From: HXMU1420-13 sp965229525
GTDB taxonomy: Bacteria > Bacteroidota > Rhodothermia > Balneolales > Balneolaceae
Assembly: GCA_965229525.1 (NCBI GenBank)
Contig: OZ245886.1
Coordinates: 3,575,230 to 3,639,229, forward strand
Length of the DNA: 64,000 bases
Direction: 5' to 3'
Shown here: positions 1 to 9,386 of the stretch, one piece after another
Numbering within the stretch: the first letter of the stretch is position 1
Layout of the letters: every line of letters begins with the position of its first letter
Translations under genes and position numbers: made by a program
The notes under the pieces: model-generated
Seen by the model: only the letters and a program-made list of their open reading frames with translations
Told to the model about the DNA's origin: nothing
Databases searched by the model: none

Positions 1-1269
1 AATGAATTTTACCTCTTTATCAAATTCACCAGCTACTAATTCGATTGTACCAGCATCAAGTCTCTGGTTAATTGTGATCATCAATCCAATACTCATGCAA
101 GCAGAGATGATATCATTTACACCAACTCCAAGTTCTTCAGCTAAATCATTTGCTGTGATAAACTCAGTAACTTCAACTACTTCGTTTTCAAGGCTTTGAA
201 GTTCTTGCTGCTGCATTATCTCTTCTTCACGCTCTTCTTTACGCTGACGACGTCTTTTACCACGTTTGCTACCAACCGTTGAATTACCCTGCATCTTTTT
301 CAGGGTTTCGCGCATCATTTTATCAACATCAATTTTGTCTACTTCAGCCTTTTCTTTTTTAGGCTTCGGCTTCTTGTTGTTTTGCTTTTTATTCGGTCGT
401 TGTGAATCTTGATCTTTCTTTTGATCTGATTGGCCCTGGGTTTGTTTTGTATCTCTTTGCGCCTGAAGTTCAGTCTCAGTAGGCCGGTCTTTTCTGCGTT
501 TTCTCTTTTTACGAACCTTAGAATCTGAAGTCAAATCATTCGTAAAAGCCGTTTTACCAAGAACTTTTGTGCCCTTTAGCTTATCAGCTCTTCCTCGAAT
601 GATTGGCTGACCTGGTTTTGCTTGTACTTCAGTCTCTTCCTCGACCTCTTCTTCTACTTCTTCAACTTCATCTACAATAGGTTCTTCAGCAATAGGTTCT
701 TCAACTTCTTCTTCTATTACTTCTTCGACTTCTGAAACTACTTCTTCAACAATTTCAGGTTCTTCTTCTACCTCAACATCGGTTTCAACCAGTGGTTCAG
801 GTTCAGGTTCTTCAATTTCTTCAACTACCGGCTCTTCAGCAATAGGTTCTTCTTCTACATGTACAATTGGAGCTTCCTCAACCGGTTCTAGTTCAGCTTC
901 CGGTTCTAGAATAGGTTCAAGGCCTCCAATAAGATCATCTTCGATAGAAGATGGTGTAGTAGGTTCAATGGGTGATAATTCATCCAGTGGTTCTAGCATA
1001 TTATCAAGCGTAACACTTTCATTACGCTGATTCATCATATGGCTACGGCGACTCTCATACTCTTCTTTAGAACGTTCATGTTCTAAGCTACGAGCCTTAT
1101 CCTCCCCATAAACATTATCCAATACTTCATACATCTCTGGGGTGATTTTGAAGTTTGGTCGATTTGCTGCAGTCATTCCGTTATCCGCTAGCGTATCAAC
1201 TATGGACTGGGTCGAAACATTGAATTCCGATGCTACTTTAAATAACGGTTTTGGTCTGTTTATGGGCAT
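1..1269 (-). CDS. infB: Translation initiation factor IF-2, N-terminal part (cut by window edge)
   Basis: The reading frame is open from an ATG at 1269 down to base 1, giving 423 codons without a stop; the GTPase domains lie outside the window. It starts MPINRPKPLFKVASEF, an IF2_N-type helical domain. A very Glu-rich stretch follows (about residues 100-215), then a Lys/Arg/Gln-rich stretch with the basic cluster GSKRGKRRQRK, and then a second IF2_N-like domain (ITANDLAEELGVGVNDII) just before the edge. This is the normal layout of bacterial IF-2 upstream of the G domain. IF-2 brings initiator fMet-tRNA to the 30S subunit. It lies 55 bases after nusA in the classic rimP-nusA-infB order, so it is probably cotranscribed. 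The identification rests on domain layout and synteny. Confidence 0.93.
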   Translation of the reverse strand, partial: MPINRPKPLFKVASEFNVSTQSIVDTLADNGMTAANRPNFKITPEMYEVLDNVYGEDKARSLEHERSKEEYESRRSHMMNQRNESVTLDNMLEPLDELSPIEPTTPSSIEDDLIGGLEPILEPEAELEPVEEAPIVHVEEEPIAEEPVVEEIEEPEPEPLVETDVEVEEEPEIVEEVVSEVEEVIEEEVEEPIAEEPIVDEVEEVEEEVEEETEVQAKPGQPIIRGRADKLKGTKVLGKTAFTNDLTSDSKVRKKRKRRKDRPTETELQAQRDTKQTQGQSDQKKDQDSQRPNKKQNNKKPKPKKEKAEVDKIDVDKMMRETLKKMQGNSTVGSKRGKRRRQRKEEREEEIMQQQELQSLENEVVEVTEFITANDLAEELGVGVNDIISACMSIGLMITINQRLDAGTIELVAGEFDKEVKFI

Positions 1270-1324
1270 ATTTGCTTTTTAATTCTGGTCTAAACTAAAG
1301 AAAATTGATTTAATGTGTTATTGC

Positions 1325-2575
1325 TTAATCATCAAACTCATAAGCAATTACTTCTATAATTTTGGCTGCTTGCTCTTCAGAAATGTCGCCATTCGTTCTG
1401 CGTACAATTTCTTCCTTATCAAGATCAAGAACCGAACGCGCGGTGTCGCATCCTATATCATGTAACATTTTGATGATTTCTGCACCAAAATCCTCTTCAA
1501 ACTCATTGATATCTATATCGTCTTCTTCTTCTACTTCACGATATACATCGATTTCACATTCAGTGAGTTTTGAAGCCAGGCGTATATTCACTCCACCTTT
1601 ACCAATCGCTTTTGATACTTCATCAGCGGGTACAAGAACATTTGCTTTCGCACCATCTTCACTTAACTCAACTTTCATAACATCAGCTGGTTGAAGTGCA
1701 CGCTTAATAAACTCGATTTTATCCTTTGTATAATTAATTACATCGATGTTTTCGTTTTGCAGTTCTCGTACGATGGCATGAATTCTAATCCCTTTCATAC
1801 CAACACAAGCTCCAACTGGATCTACACGCTCATCATGAGATAACACAGCAACTTTAGAACGATCACCGGGCGCACGAGCGATTTTTACTAATTCAATAAT
1901 ACCATCGAATACCTCGGGGATTTCATTTTCGAATAATCGCTCCAAGAATAATTCGGAAGTTCTGGAAATAATGACCGTTGGGTTTCCATTTCTCATATGA
2001 ACACCAATTACAACGGCTCGGATAGTATCACCTTTGCGGTAACGATCTTTGTAAATCTGTTCATTCTTAGGTAGTAAAAGCTCAACACCATTATGGTTAA
2101 CAAGTATATCCTTGTTATGGCGAACCTGATAAACATCACCAAGAATAATTTCACCTACTCTATCAGTATAATCTTCGTAGATATTGTCTTTTTCGATTTC
2201 TCGAATTCGTTGTGCGAGCTGTTGTCGTGCCATCATAACTGCTCGTCGGCCAAAATCGAATATTTGAACTTCCTGGGCTAACTCATCATAAAGTTCAATG
2301 TCCGGATCTATTTTCTGAGCATTTTCAAGTGTAATCTCTGCCACGGGGTCAGATAATTCTTCAGCAGGTACAACTTCCTGAACATGCAGAATTTGTATCT
2401 CGCCTCTATCTGCATTCAAAATTACTTCGAATGCATCATCAGTTTCGTACTTTTTACGAATCATGGTGCGAAACACATCTTCCAATATGGACAACAGTAA
2501 ATCGCGATCAATTCCTTTCTCTTTCGCAATCTCTGCAAATGATGATATAATTTGTTTTGATAAATCGTTCTGCAT
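1325..2575 (-). CDS. nusA: Transcription termination/antitermination factor NusA
   Basis: A 416-residue NusA. The N-terminal RNA-polymerase-binding domain covers residues 1-130, the S1 domain about 137-203, and two KH domains follow with their GxxG loops at VGMKG (258-262) and GKGG (325-328). An acidic linker (EVEEEDDIDINEFEEDFG) leads to a single helix-hairpin-helix-like region (about 362-412). The long acidic repeat region of E. coli NusA is absent. NusA binds elongating RNA polymerase and modulates pausing, termination and antitermination. It starts with ATG, 10 bases after rimP, and is followed by infB, so it is the middle gene of the operon. Confidence 0.97.
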   Translation of the reverse strand: MQNDLSKQIISSFAEIAKEKGIDRDLLLSILEDVFRTMIRKKYETDDAFEVILNADRGEIQILHVQEVVPAEELSDPVAEITLENAQKIDPDIELYDELAQEVQIFDFGRRAVMMARQQLAQRIREIEKDNIYEDYTDRVGEIILGDVYQVRHNKDILVNHNGVELLLPKNEQIYKDRYRKGDTIRAVVIGVHMRNGNPTVIISRTSELFLERLFENEIPEVFDGIIELVKIARAPGDRSKVAVLSHDERVDPVGACVGMKGIRIHAIVRELQNENIDVINYTKDKIEFIKRALQPADVMKVELSEDGAKANVLVPADEVSKAIGKGGVNIRLASKLTECEIDVYREVEEEDDIDINEFEEDFGAEIIKMLHDIGCDTARSVLDLDKEEIVRRTNGDISEEQAAKIIEVIAYEFDD

Positions 2576-2585
2576 GTATGTCTAG

Positions 2586-3059
2586 TTAGATTTGGGGTAC
2601 AATTTTAGCCTCAATCACAGAATCCATCAAAATTGTGTGTTCAATGCTTTTTTTACCCTCAGTTTCTATCACGGTTAATTCCTTTTGCGTAGCGTTTTCG
2701 AGTATTCCTTTCACTTTTTTTGTCTCGTCTTCACCTTTATACCTGAGCTTGATTAATCGCCCTTTATTTTTAGGATATTGACGAAAATCAGATAGTGGCC
2801 TGCTTAACCCAGGTGATGATACATTCAACCTGTATTTTGACTCCAGCAACTCATGAGCTTCGATTACAAAACCCAATTCTCGACTGATATCGACACATTC
2901 ATCAAGATTAACTCCACGATCTTCACCATCTAAATACACCCAAACTTCATTGCCCGAACCTGTTTTAAGTTCGATATCAACCACAAATAATCCACGTTCC
3001 TCTGCCAGGGGAGCCGCGAGCTCTTTTATCTGATTAGTAATGTCGGGTGTTATAGCCAA
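2586..3059 (-). CDS. rimP: Ribosome maturation factor RimP
   Basis: A 157-residue protein with the usual RimP length and two domains: an alpha/beta N-domain (residues 1-80, with DLDECVDISRELG-type helix and VSSPGLSRPL loop) and an SH3-like C-domain containing the KRL-type segment GRLIKLRYKG. RimP assists late assembly of the 30S subunit. The start appears to be TTG at 3059 (MAITPDIT), because no ATG or GTG lies upstream in frame after the T-run of the leader. It is the first gene of the rimP-nusA-infB operon and is preceded by a hairpin plus T-run that may act as an attenuator. Confidence 0.95.
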   Translation of the reverse strand: MAITPDITNQIKELAAPLAEERGLFVVDIELKTGSGNEVWVYLDGEDRGVNLDECVDISRELGFVIEAHELLESKYRLNVSSPGLSRPLSDFRQYPKNKGRLIKLRYKGEDETKKVKGILENATQKELTVIETEGKKSIEHTILMDSVIEAKIVPQI

Positions 3060-3070
3060 AATCCAGAAAC

Positions 3071-3100
3071 AAAAAAAAGTGAGTGCCTTCCGACGCTCAC
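3071..3100 (-). terminator. Hairpin plus T-run in the rimP leader (possible attenuator)
   Basis: On the minus strand GTGAGCG and CACTCAC pair around an 8-base loop (five perfect outer pairs, one mismatch, one inner pair). They are followed immediately by eight T residues, ending only 11 bases before the rimP start. This is the form of a Rho-independent terminator placed in a 5' leader. Because no minus-strand gene lies upstream, it would act on the rimP-nusA-infB transcript itself; NusA autoregulation by leader termination is known in other bacteria. Function here is inferred. Confidence 0.5.
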
Positions 3101-3108
3101 CGCATCTT

Positions 3109-3139
3109 CAAAGATAGGCTTATTTGGTTTGAATTTCAA
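3109..3139 (-). promoter_or_regulatory. Candidate promoter of the rimP-nusA-infB operon
   Basis: The minus strand has TATCTTTG (3116-3109), an exact match to the Bacteroidota -7 consensus TAnnTTTG, with a TTG at 3139-3137 twenty bases upstream as a possible -33 element. Transcription would start close to 3101, just before the leader hairpin. Seen by eye only. Confidence 0.45.
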
Positions 3140-3243
3140 TGAATTGCAGAGGTTTTGTTTCAATTGAAGCCACAACGTTTTTTAAACTTTTTATATGCTG
3201 CAATTTTATATCATTACCGAATAAAACTAACCAAATATTTAGT

Positions 3244-6036
3244 ATGCGCCCTCTACTTTTTACCCTACTGTGTTGGGTATTTTTTTCGACAAACTCCAAT
3301 GCTCAAATTCAACCAACAACCGTTGAAGAATTGGAAGCTTCACTAGAGCAGAGAAATGATCATTATCAAAACTCTATATTCAATGGATTTCCAATTCGTA
3401 ATGTAGGTCCTGTTGTTATGAGCGGCCGTGTTTCTGATATCGCTGTTCATCCTGAAAATCCAAGAATTTTTTACACCGCTTTTGGATCTGCCGGAGTTTT
3501 TAAAACCGTAAATAGTGGAAACACAATGTTTCCAATTTTTGATCACGCTGGAGGGGCTTTAGGTATAGGCGATATTGCTTTATCAACAGCAAACCCTAAT
3601 ATAATTTGGGTTGGAACTGGTGAAAATAATAGCTCCCGATCAACCTATGCAGGAACCGGTATTTATAAATCAATAGACGCTGGTGAGACTTGGGAATATG
3701 TAGGTTTAAGAAATTCTCAACATATAGGTCGAATTGTTACTCACCCAACTGACGAGAATACTGCATGGGTTGCAAGCATGGGAGCTTTGTATACAAATAA
3801 TGAAGAACGTGGTGTCTACAAAACTACCGATGGCGGTGTAACATGGAATAAAACACTATTTATTAATGACTCAACCGGAGTAATTGATTTAATCATCCAT
3901 CCGGAAAATCCAAATACGCTATGGGCGGCAACCTGGGAAAGAGATCGTAGAGCATGGAATTTCAAAGAAGGTGGTTCTGGAAGTGGATTGTATAAATCTA
4001 TCGATGGGGGCATGAATTGGACAAAAGTAACAAACGGATTACCAGACGGTGACCATGTAGGTCGAATAGGTATAGATATCTCTCATTCCAATCCAGATAT
4101 CATGTATGTTCTGATTGATAATCAGGAGGAAATTAGAACTGAGAGAGAGGTTAATCCTGAGGATATCACACAATCAACTTTTCTTGACATATCTGAAACT
4201 GATTTCCAAAACCTGGATAACCAAAAATTGAACCAATACCTACGACAAGGTGGGTTCCCTGCTGAATATGATGCAGTAAAAGTTAAAGCAGATGTTGCAA
4301 ATGGAAATTATGAACCTATAGCATTAGCAGAATATTTAGGCGATGCTAACACTGCTCTGTTTGATACTGAAATTACCGGTGCAGAAGTTTACCGTTCAAA
4401 CAATGGCGGTGATTCCTGGGAAAAGGTTAATGAATATCCATTAGATGGCATTTACTTTACTTACGGTTACTATTTTGGGGAAATCAGAGTTGACCCAAAT
4501 GACCCTGAAACAATTTATGTACTTGGCGTTCGTTTGATTAAATCAACAGATGGAGGAAAAACTTATACACTGATTGCAAACAACCAGAATGTACATGCCG
4601 ATCATCAGGCAATGTGGATTAATCCTAATGATTCACAGCACATCTTAAATGGAAATGACGGAGGTTTGTATGAAAGTCATGATGGTGGCGAAAACTTCAT
4701 CCACCATAATACTGCAGCCGTTGGGCAATTTTATACCGTAAACGTTGACATGGAAGAGCCATATAATATTTATGGTGGTTTGCAGGATAATGGAACCTTT
4801 GTGGGCCCTTCAACGTCCACCGGAAACCGCGAACAGCCGTGGACCAGATTATTTGGTGGTGATGGAATGCATGTTGCTGCTAAACCTGGAAATGCTGATG
4901 TAGTGTATGTTGGCTTCCAATATGGAAATTATTTCAGAACTGTTCGTTCAGAAGGCTCATTTAACCGAATCTCACCAAGACATGATGTTGGTGAGCCCAA
5001 TTATCGATACAATTGGAATACCCCTGTGAATATAAGTCACCACAATCCGGATATAATTTATTTCGGATCACAACGACTTAACCGCAGTATGGATGAAGGA
5101 AAAACATGGACCGCAATTAGTCCCGACTTATCAAATGATTTGCCGAATGGTGATGTCCCCTATTCTACCATTACTACCATTGCAGAATCTCCATTAAGCT
5201 TTAATGTTATTTGGACGGGAACAGATGATGGAAACATCCAGGTAACCAGAGATGGTGGTGTTACATGGAACAAGGTTTCTGATTTCTTACCACAAGGCCG
5301 TTGGATAAGTGAAGTTCATGCCTCAAAATATGATGAAGGAACAGCGTATGTATCACTAAATGGGTATAGAGAAGATGAGTTTAAAACATACATATATAAA
5401 ACCACCGATTTTGGTCAGACATGGACTTCTTTAAAAGGAAATCTTCCGGACGATGTCGTGAATATCATAGTTCAAGATCCTGTGCGCTCTTCCATTCTAT
5501 ATGCAGGATTAGACCACGGTTCATATGTAAGCTTTGATGATGGCAGCAATTGGCATTATTTATCCCCAAAACCTAACGTAGCCTCCTATGATATGGTAGT
5601 TCATCCGAGAGATTTAGATTTAGTGATAGCTACTCACGGTCGTTCGATTTATGTGATGGACATTGAGCCACTTCACGAAGTTGCTGATCGTTTGGGTGAA
5701 AGAATTACAGGTACAACTCCAAAAAGCATTCGGTATTCCAATCGTTGGGGAAATCAAGCTGCTCAATATCGTGAACCTATCAAACCAGAAGTTCACTTGA
5801 TTTATTTCTTGGGCGAAGAAAATGACAATCAACGAGTATCAATAGAAGTATCCAATGAAGATGGGGATACAATTACCGAAATTGATACACAAGGAAACTA
5901 TGGATTCAATACATTTACCTGGGACTTAGTGATCGGCGAAGATGTGGATGGACTCAATTTTCTACAAAAAGGCATGTATACATTAACTTTTAAAACTGGA
6001 AGAGCATCACACGATGTTAAATTCGAAGTTAAATAA
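3244..6036 (+). CDS. Secreted BNR/Asp-box repeat (sortilin-like beta-propeller) protein
   Basis: A 930-residue exported protein. The ATG at 3244 is chosen because it opens a clear signal peptide (MRPLLFTLLCWVFFSTNSNAQ); the in-frame ATG at 3139 would add 35 residues in front of it. The body holds many BNR/Asp-box motifs of the form S-x-D-x-G-x-T-W (for example SIDAGETWEY, TTDGGVTWNK, SIDGGMNWTK, SMDEGKTWTA, TTDFGQTWTS), which build multi-bladed beta-propellers as in VPS10/sortilin and sialidase-like proteins. The last 90 residues look like an Ig-like or FlgD-like sandwich (FNTFTWDLVIGED, MYTLTFKTGRASH). No type IX sorting domain of the NPFNPST kind is present. Substrate is unknown; the Asp-box fold alone does not prove hydrolase activity. 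It overlaps the next gene by 23 bases. Confidence 0.8.
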   Translation: MRPLLFTLLCWVFFSTNSNAQIQPTTVEELEASLEQRNDHYQNSIFNGFPIRNVGPVVMSGRVSDIAVHPENPRIFYTAFGSAGVFKTVNSGNTMFPIFDHAGGALGIGDIALSTANPNIIWVGTGENNSSRSTYAGTGIYKSIDAGETWEYVGLRNSQHIGRIVTHPTDENTAWVASMGALYTNNEERGVYKTTDGGVTWNKTLFINDSTGVIDLIIHPENPNTLWAATWERDRRAWNFKEGGSGSGLYKSIDGGMNWTKVTNGLPDGDHVGRIGIDISHSNPDIMYVLIDNQEEIRTEREVNPEDITQSTFLDISETDFQNLDNQKLNQYLRQGGFPAEYDAVKVKADVANGNYEPIALAEYLGDANTALFDTEITGAEVYRSNNGGDSWEKVNEYPLDGIYFTYGYYFGEIRVDPNDPETIYVLGVRLIKSTDGGKTYTLIANNQNVHADHQAMWINPNDSQHILNGNDGGLYESHDGGENFIHHNTAAVGQFYTVNVDMEEPYNIYGGLQDNGTFVGPSTSTGNREQPWTRLFGGDGMHVAAKPGNADVVYVGFQYGNYFRTVRSEGSFNRISPRHDVGEPNYRYNWNTPVNISHHNPDIIYFGSQRLNRSMDEGKTWTAISPDLSNDLPNGDVPYSTITTIAESPLSFNVIWTGTDDGNIQVTRDGGVTWNKVSDFLPQGRWISEVHASKYDEGTAYVSLNGYREDEFKTYIYKTTDFGQTWTSLKGNLPDDVVNIIVQDPVRSSILYAGLDHGSYVSFDDGSNWHYLSPKPNVASYDMVVHPRDLDLVIATHGRSIYVMDIEPLHEVADRLGERITGTTPKSIRYSNRWGNQAAQYREPIKPEVHLIYFLGEENDNQRVSIEVSNEDGDTITEIDTQGNYGFNTFTWDLVIGEDVDGLNFLQKGMYTLTFKTGRASHDVKFEVK

Positions 6037-6499
6037 ACTATTTCTTTTTTTGATTCTGAGTTTGAGCCTGGCTTGTTCAAACTCAGAATCGAATAATTCT
6101 ACTGATCAACCGAAAGGACGAATTATCACCCCGGAAAGTGAATTAACCTTTGTCGATAGTGAAGGAAATGACCTTATTACCCTCCAGATAGCCATTGCTG
6201 ACGAACAAATGGAGCGAAACCAGGGCTTGATGGATGTTCGAACAATGGGTGAAAATGAAGGAATGCTGTTCATATTTGATAATGAACAACCATTAAGTTT
6301 CTGGATGGCAAATACTCCCCTTTCACTCGATATAATGTATGTGGCCGCCGATTCCACAATTGTAAGAATTTATCCGGATACCACCCCATTTTCAGAGACT
6401 AGCCTTCCTTCAGGCGATCCGGCTTTATTTGTAGTTGAAACAAATGCAGGATATGCTTTAGAACATGGTATTTCCGAGGGAATGAAAGTTAGATTTTAG
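6014..6499 (+). CDS. DUF192 family lipoprotein
   Basis: A 161-residue protein with a lipoprotein signal (lipobox SLAC, acylated Cys at about residue 21), a short Ser/Asn-rich linker and then a DUF192 domain: IADEQMERNQGLMDV, GMLFIFDNEQPLSFWM, NTPLSLDIMYV and a VVETNAGYALEHGI ending are all typical of the family. DUF192 proteins are small exported beta proteins of uncertain biochemical role. The start overlaps the end of the upstream beta-propeller gene by 23 bases in another frame, which suggests cotranscription and translational coupling. A strong hairpin terminator follows 8 bases after the stop. Confidence 0.85.
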   Translation: MLNSKLNKLFLFLILSLSLACSNSESNNSTDQPKGRIITPESELTFVDSEGNDLITLQIAIADEQMERNQGLMDVRTMGENEGMLFIFDNEQPLSFWMANTPLSLDIMYVAADSTIVRIYPDTTPFSETSLPSGDPALFVVETNAGYALEHGISEGMKVRF

Positions 6500-6507
6500 T
6501 AGACCAC

Positions 6508-6545
6508 TGAGAATTCTTATCAGTTTTATGTGATAAGAATTCTCA
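6508..6545 (+). terminator. Strong 15-bp hairpin terminator after the DUF192 gene
   Basis: A perfect 15-base inverted repeat (TGAGAATTCTTATCA and its complement) encloses an 8-base loop and is followed by TTTTATT. It ends the plus-strand pair 3244-6499. The T-tract is short and interrupted but the stem is long and perfect. Confidence 0.7.
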
Positions 6546-6588
6546 TTTTATTCAGTACAGAAATTAATTCAATGAATTGTATTAAGCT

Positions 6589-8286
6589 GTGCGCACCTTA
6601 TTTCTTTACTTTCTTCTATTCGCTTTATTATCCACTAAGGCCATAGGTAGATTTCAGGCTACTTCCTCACCAGAAATTACATATGAAGGGCTTTCTATTC
6701 GTGCTATGATGTCCCTACCATCAGAAACCGTTCGTTTAGAGTTCAATCCATCCGATGGCAAGCTCTATTTCGCATCGCGTAATGGCGATATTTTCCAAAT
6801 TAACCTACTTGAAAACAGTTATATAAAAGTTCAAGATTCTACAGACCATGGAATCCAAGACCTTCAAGGCTTAGAAATTTCAGAAGATGGACATTTTTTT
6901 GTTGTTGGTAATAAAGAGAACGAAGAAGAAGCTACAAACACCGTCTCAATAAAACGTGCAACACTTTCAAATGAGAATTGGATTTGGGAACTAGTAGCAA
7001 TTACCGATCCCTATCCATTAAGTAATACAGCATTCGATCATATTATGAATGCAATTGTTATTAGTCCAGACCAAAAGTATTTATACATAAATAGCGGTTC
7101 CCGCACCGATCATGGGGAAGTTCATAGTGTGAATGGAAAATATCCTGGATTGCGAGAAGCTCCATTAACTGCAAAAATATTACGCATTCCAGCTGATACT
7201 ACGAATATTCAATTGAAAAACGATTTAGATGATTTACATGCGAATGGCTACGTGTTTGCAGAAGGGATAAGAAATAGTTTTAGCCTTGCCTTTGATGGAG
7301 AAGGCAATCTATTTGGGGTTGAAAATTCAGGAGATCGTGACGATTCGGAAGAAATAAATTGGCTACGAGAAGGACATCACTACGGATTTCCTTGGGAGAT
7401 GGGGGGCAACAAAACCCCTATGCAATTTTCTGATTTTGATCCAGATAATGATCCATTTATTCCTTCTAATTCAACCGCTGCAAATCTTGGTACTTTTTAT
7501 AATGATCCCAATTATCCTTCTCGACCAGAAGGGGTAACTTTTACTTCTGGGTTGAAAAATTTCGGACCTGATGCCGACACTTTCAGAGATACTACCGATG
7601 GATTAATAAAAGATGCTAGCCAACTCAATACTTATATCTCTTCATTTTCTGCTCATTTATCCCCTGTTGGCTTATCTTTTGATACAAAGAATGAATTTGG
7701 GGAAATATTTACCGGCGATGGATTTATGCTTTCATTTTCTGGAGGAGAACCTGGTGATGCATTTCTACTTGATCGAATGAATTATCATGGCGAGGACTTA
7801 ATTCATCTTACGTTCACAAAAACGGATGATTCGTTTTCAATAAATGCGACAAGTATAGCACGCGGATTTTTAAATCCGATTGATACAGAGATCGTAAGCA
7901 ATAAACTATATCTGATTGAATTCAGAAATGATAGTTGGCTAAATGCGGATAAGACTACCCAATTATTTGAAATAACTTTTCCCTTGGCAACAAGTGTTCA
8001 GCGCGATAACGAAATCCCCACAAAAATTCAATTACTTCAAAATTATCCGAATCCTTTTAATCCTTCAACAAACATACAGTTTTCTCTACAGGAATCAGCT
8101 AACGTAAGTCTTATAGTTTATGATGCTATAGGACGTGTCGTATCTAGATTAGAACATGGAAAATTACATTCGGGATTACACTTGTATACATTTGATGCTT
8201 CAGGCTTGTCTACAGGAATCTATTTCTACCAATTAACCCTTAATGATGTTCTACATGCCACTAAATCAATGACATTGATTAAATGA
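6589..8286 (+). CDS. Secreted PQQ-type glucose/sorbosone dehydrogenase-like protein with type IX sorting domain
   Basis: A 565-residue exported protein. The start is GTG at 6589 because an in-frame TAA lies two codons upstream and the GTG opens a signal peptide (RTLFLYFLLFALLSTKAIG). Residues about 40-450 resemble the GSDH/PQQ sugar dehydrogenase beta-propeller: LEFNPSDGKLYFASRNGDI, YLYINSGSRTDHG, AKILRIPADT, VFAEGIRNSFSLAFD and INWLREGHHYGFPWEM match the family pattern in order. The last about 85 residues are a type IX sorting domain (LQNYPNPFNPSTNIQFSL ... GIYFYQLTL ... KSMTLIK), so the protein is probably carried across the outer membrane. Substrate and cofactor use are not proven. It converges on fbp with an 8-base overlap of the two 3' ends. 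Confidence 0.82.
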   Translation: MRTLFLYFLLFALLSTKAIGRFQATSSPEITYEGLSIRAMMSLPSETVRLEFNPSDGKLYFASRNGDIFQINLLENSYIKVQDSTDHGIQDLQGLEISEDGHFFVVGNKENEEEATNTVSIKRATLSNENWIWELVAITDPYPLSNTAFDHIMNAIVISPDQKYLYINSGSRTDHGEVHSVNGKYPGLREAPLTAKILRIPADTTNIQLKNDLDDLHANGYVFAEGIRNSFSLAFDGEGNLFGVENSGDRDDSEEINWLREGHHYGFPWEMGGNKTPMQFSDFDPDNDPFIPSNSTAANLGTFYNDPNYPSRPEGVTFTSGLKNFGPDADTFRDTTDGLIKDASQLNTYISSFSAHLSPVGLSFDTKNEFGEIFTGDGFMLSFSGGEPGDAFLLDRMNYHGEDLIHLTFTKTDDSFSINATSIARGFLNPIDTEIVSNKLYLIEFRNDSWLNADKTTQLFEITFPLATSVQRDNEIPTKIQLLQNYPNPFNPSTNIQFSLQESANVSLIVYDAIGRVVSRLEHGKLHSGLHLYTFDASGLSTGIYFYQLTLNDVLHATKSMTLIK

Positions 8287-9313
8287 GATTTTGGACATTG
8301 TCGGCATACTCAACTAAGAAATCCATTACTTTTAATACATTTTCGGGCGATCCCATATATATTGGAGATCGCTCGTGAATAGCGGTTGGTTGGATTTCAA
8401 GAATCCGCTTTTCTCCATTAGTTGCCATTCCTCCAGCTTGTTCCATAATCATACTTAGTGGATTACACTCATACATTAATCTGAGTTTTCCCTCTGGATA
8501 TCTTGCACTATGTGGATAGATGAAAATTCCACCTTTAATCAGGGTTCTATGCACATCTGCAACCATAGAACCAATATAACGCGTTGTATATGGCCTGTTT
8601 GAATCTGGATCGTCTTCCTGGCAATACTTAATGTACTTTTTAAGTCCGTAATCCCAGGTATTGTAGCTTCCCTCGTTTATACTGTAAATAGTACCGAATT
8701 GGGGAATTCGGATATTTCGATTACATAAAATAAACTCACCTATACTTGGATCAAGGGTAAATAATGACACTCCTAATCCGGTTGTGTAAGCCAATGTTGT
8801 AGATGAACCATACAACACATAACCTGCGGCAACTTGTCGTGTACCTGGCTGCAAGGCATCTTCTTCTTTCACCGACGGATCATATCTAGCTTCACGCATA
8901 TAAATGGAGAAAATCGAACCCACAGATACATTTACATCAATGTTCGAAGACCCATCAAGCGGGTCGAGGTAGACAATGTATTTCCCACCTTTACTGCTTA
9001 ATCTTACAATTCCGTCATTTTCTTCAGAAATGACCATACACGTGATCTGAGATCGCTCTAATGCTGATATTAACTGCTGATCAGCAAAAACATCGAGCTT
9101 TTTCACCTCTTCCCCATGAACATTTTTAGATCCATCCACCCCGAGAATATTGGTAATTCCTGCTTTATTCACTTCTCGCGATATTATTTTAGCCGCGAGC
9201 CCTATATCTCTTAAAAGTTGTGATAATTCCCCTGTTGCACCCGGAAATCTGTTTTGTGATTGAATGATATACTCTTCAAGAGTAACCAATCTGTCTTCAA
9301 AATTAGGTTTCAT
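8279..9313 (-). CDS. fbp: Fructose-1,6-bisphosphatase class 1
   Basis: A 344-residue cytosolic enzyme that hydrolyses fructose 1,6-bisphosphate to fructose 6-phosphate, the committed step of gluconeogenesis. Metal-binding motifs of class I FBPase are intact: ISEEND (about 95-100) and the signature DPLDGSSNID at 117-126. The substrate region IGSMVADVHRTLIKGG and the C-terminal motif GKLRLMYECNPLSMIMEQAGG are also present, and length is normal. The last gene of the leftward prfB-nadB-coaE-fbp series, though the 73-base gap before it contains an inverted repeat and a palindrome that could mark its own promoter or control site. Confidence 0.97.
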   Translation of the reverse strand: MKPNFEDRLVTLEEYIIQSQNRFPGATGELSQLLRDIGLAAKIISREVNKAGITNILGVDGSKNVHGEEVKKLDVFADQQLISALERSQITCMVISEENDGIVRLSSKGGKYIVYLDPLDGSSNIDVNVSVGSIFSIYMREARYDPSVKEEDALQPGTRQVAAGYVLYGSSTTLAYTTGLGVSLFTLDPSIGEFILCNRNIRIPQFGTIYSINEGSYNTWDYGLKKYIKYCQEDDPDSNRPYTTRYIGSMVADVHRTLIKGGIFIYPHSARYPEGKLRLMYECNPLSMIMEQAGGMATNGEKRILEIQPTAIHERSPIYMGSPENVLKVMDFLVEYADNVQNLI

Positions 9314-9327
9314 ATATATAAATTTGG

Positions 9328-9369
9328 AAGCGCTTTTCTGATAATATAAGGATGTTTTTTTATCAGAAA
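9328..9369. promoter_or_regulatory. Palindrome and inverted repeat in the fbp leader
   Basis: Two elements overlap in the short gap before fbp. AAGCGCTT (9328-9335) is an 8-base palindrome 15 bases before the ATG, with flanks resembling LacI-family operators. A 10-base inverted repeat TTTCTGATAA (9335-9344) pairs with TTATCAGAAA (9360-9369). No T-run follows on the minus strand, so an operator or leader hairpin is more likely than a terminator. Confidence 0.4.
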
Positions 9370-9386
9370 CTAGACCTCAAAGAAAA

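Noticed and set aside
3139..3243. 35-codon upstream extension of the BNR-repeat protein
   Set aside because: It would place charged and cysteine residues in front of a good signal peptide; the ATG at 3244 fits better.
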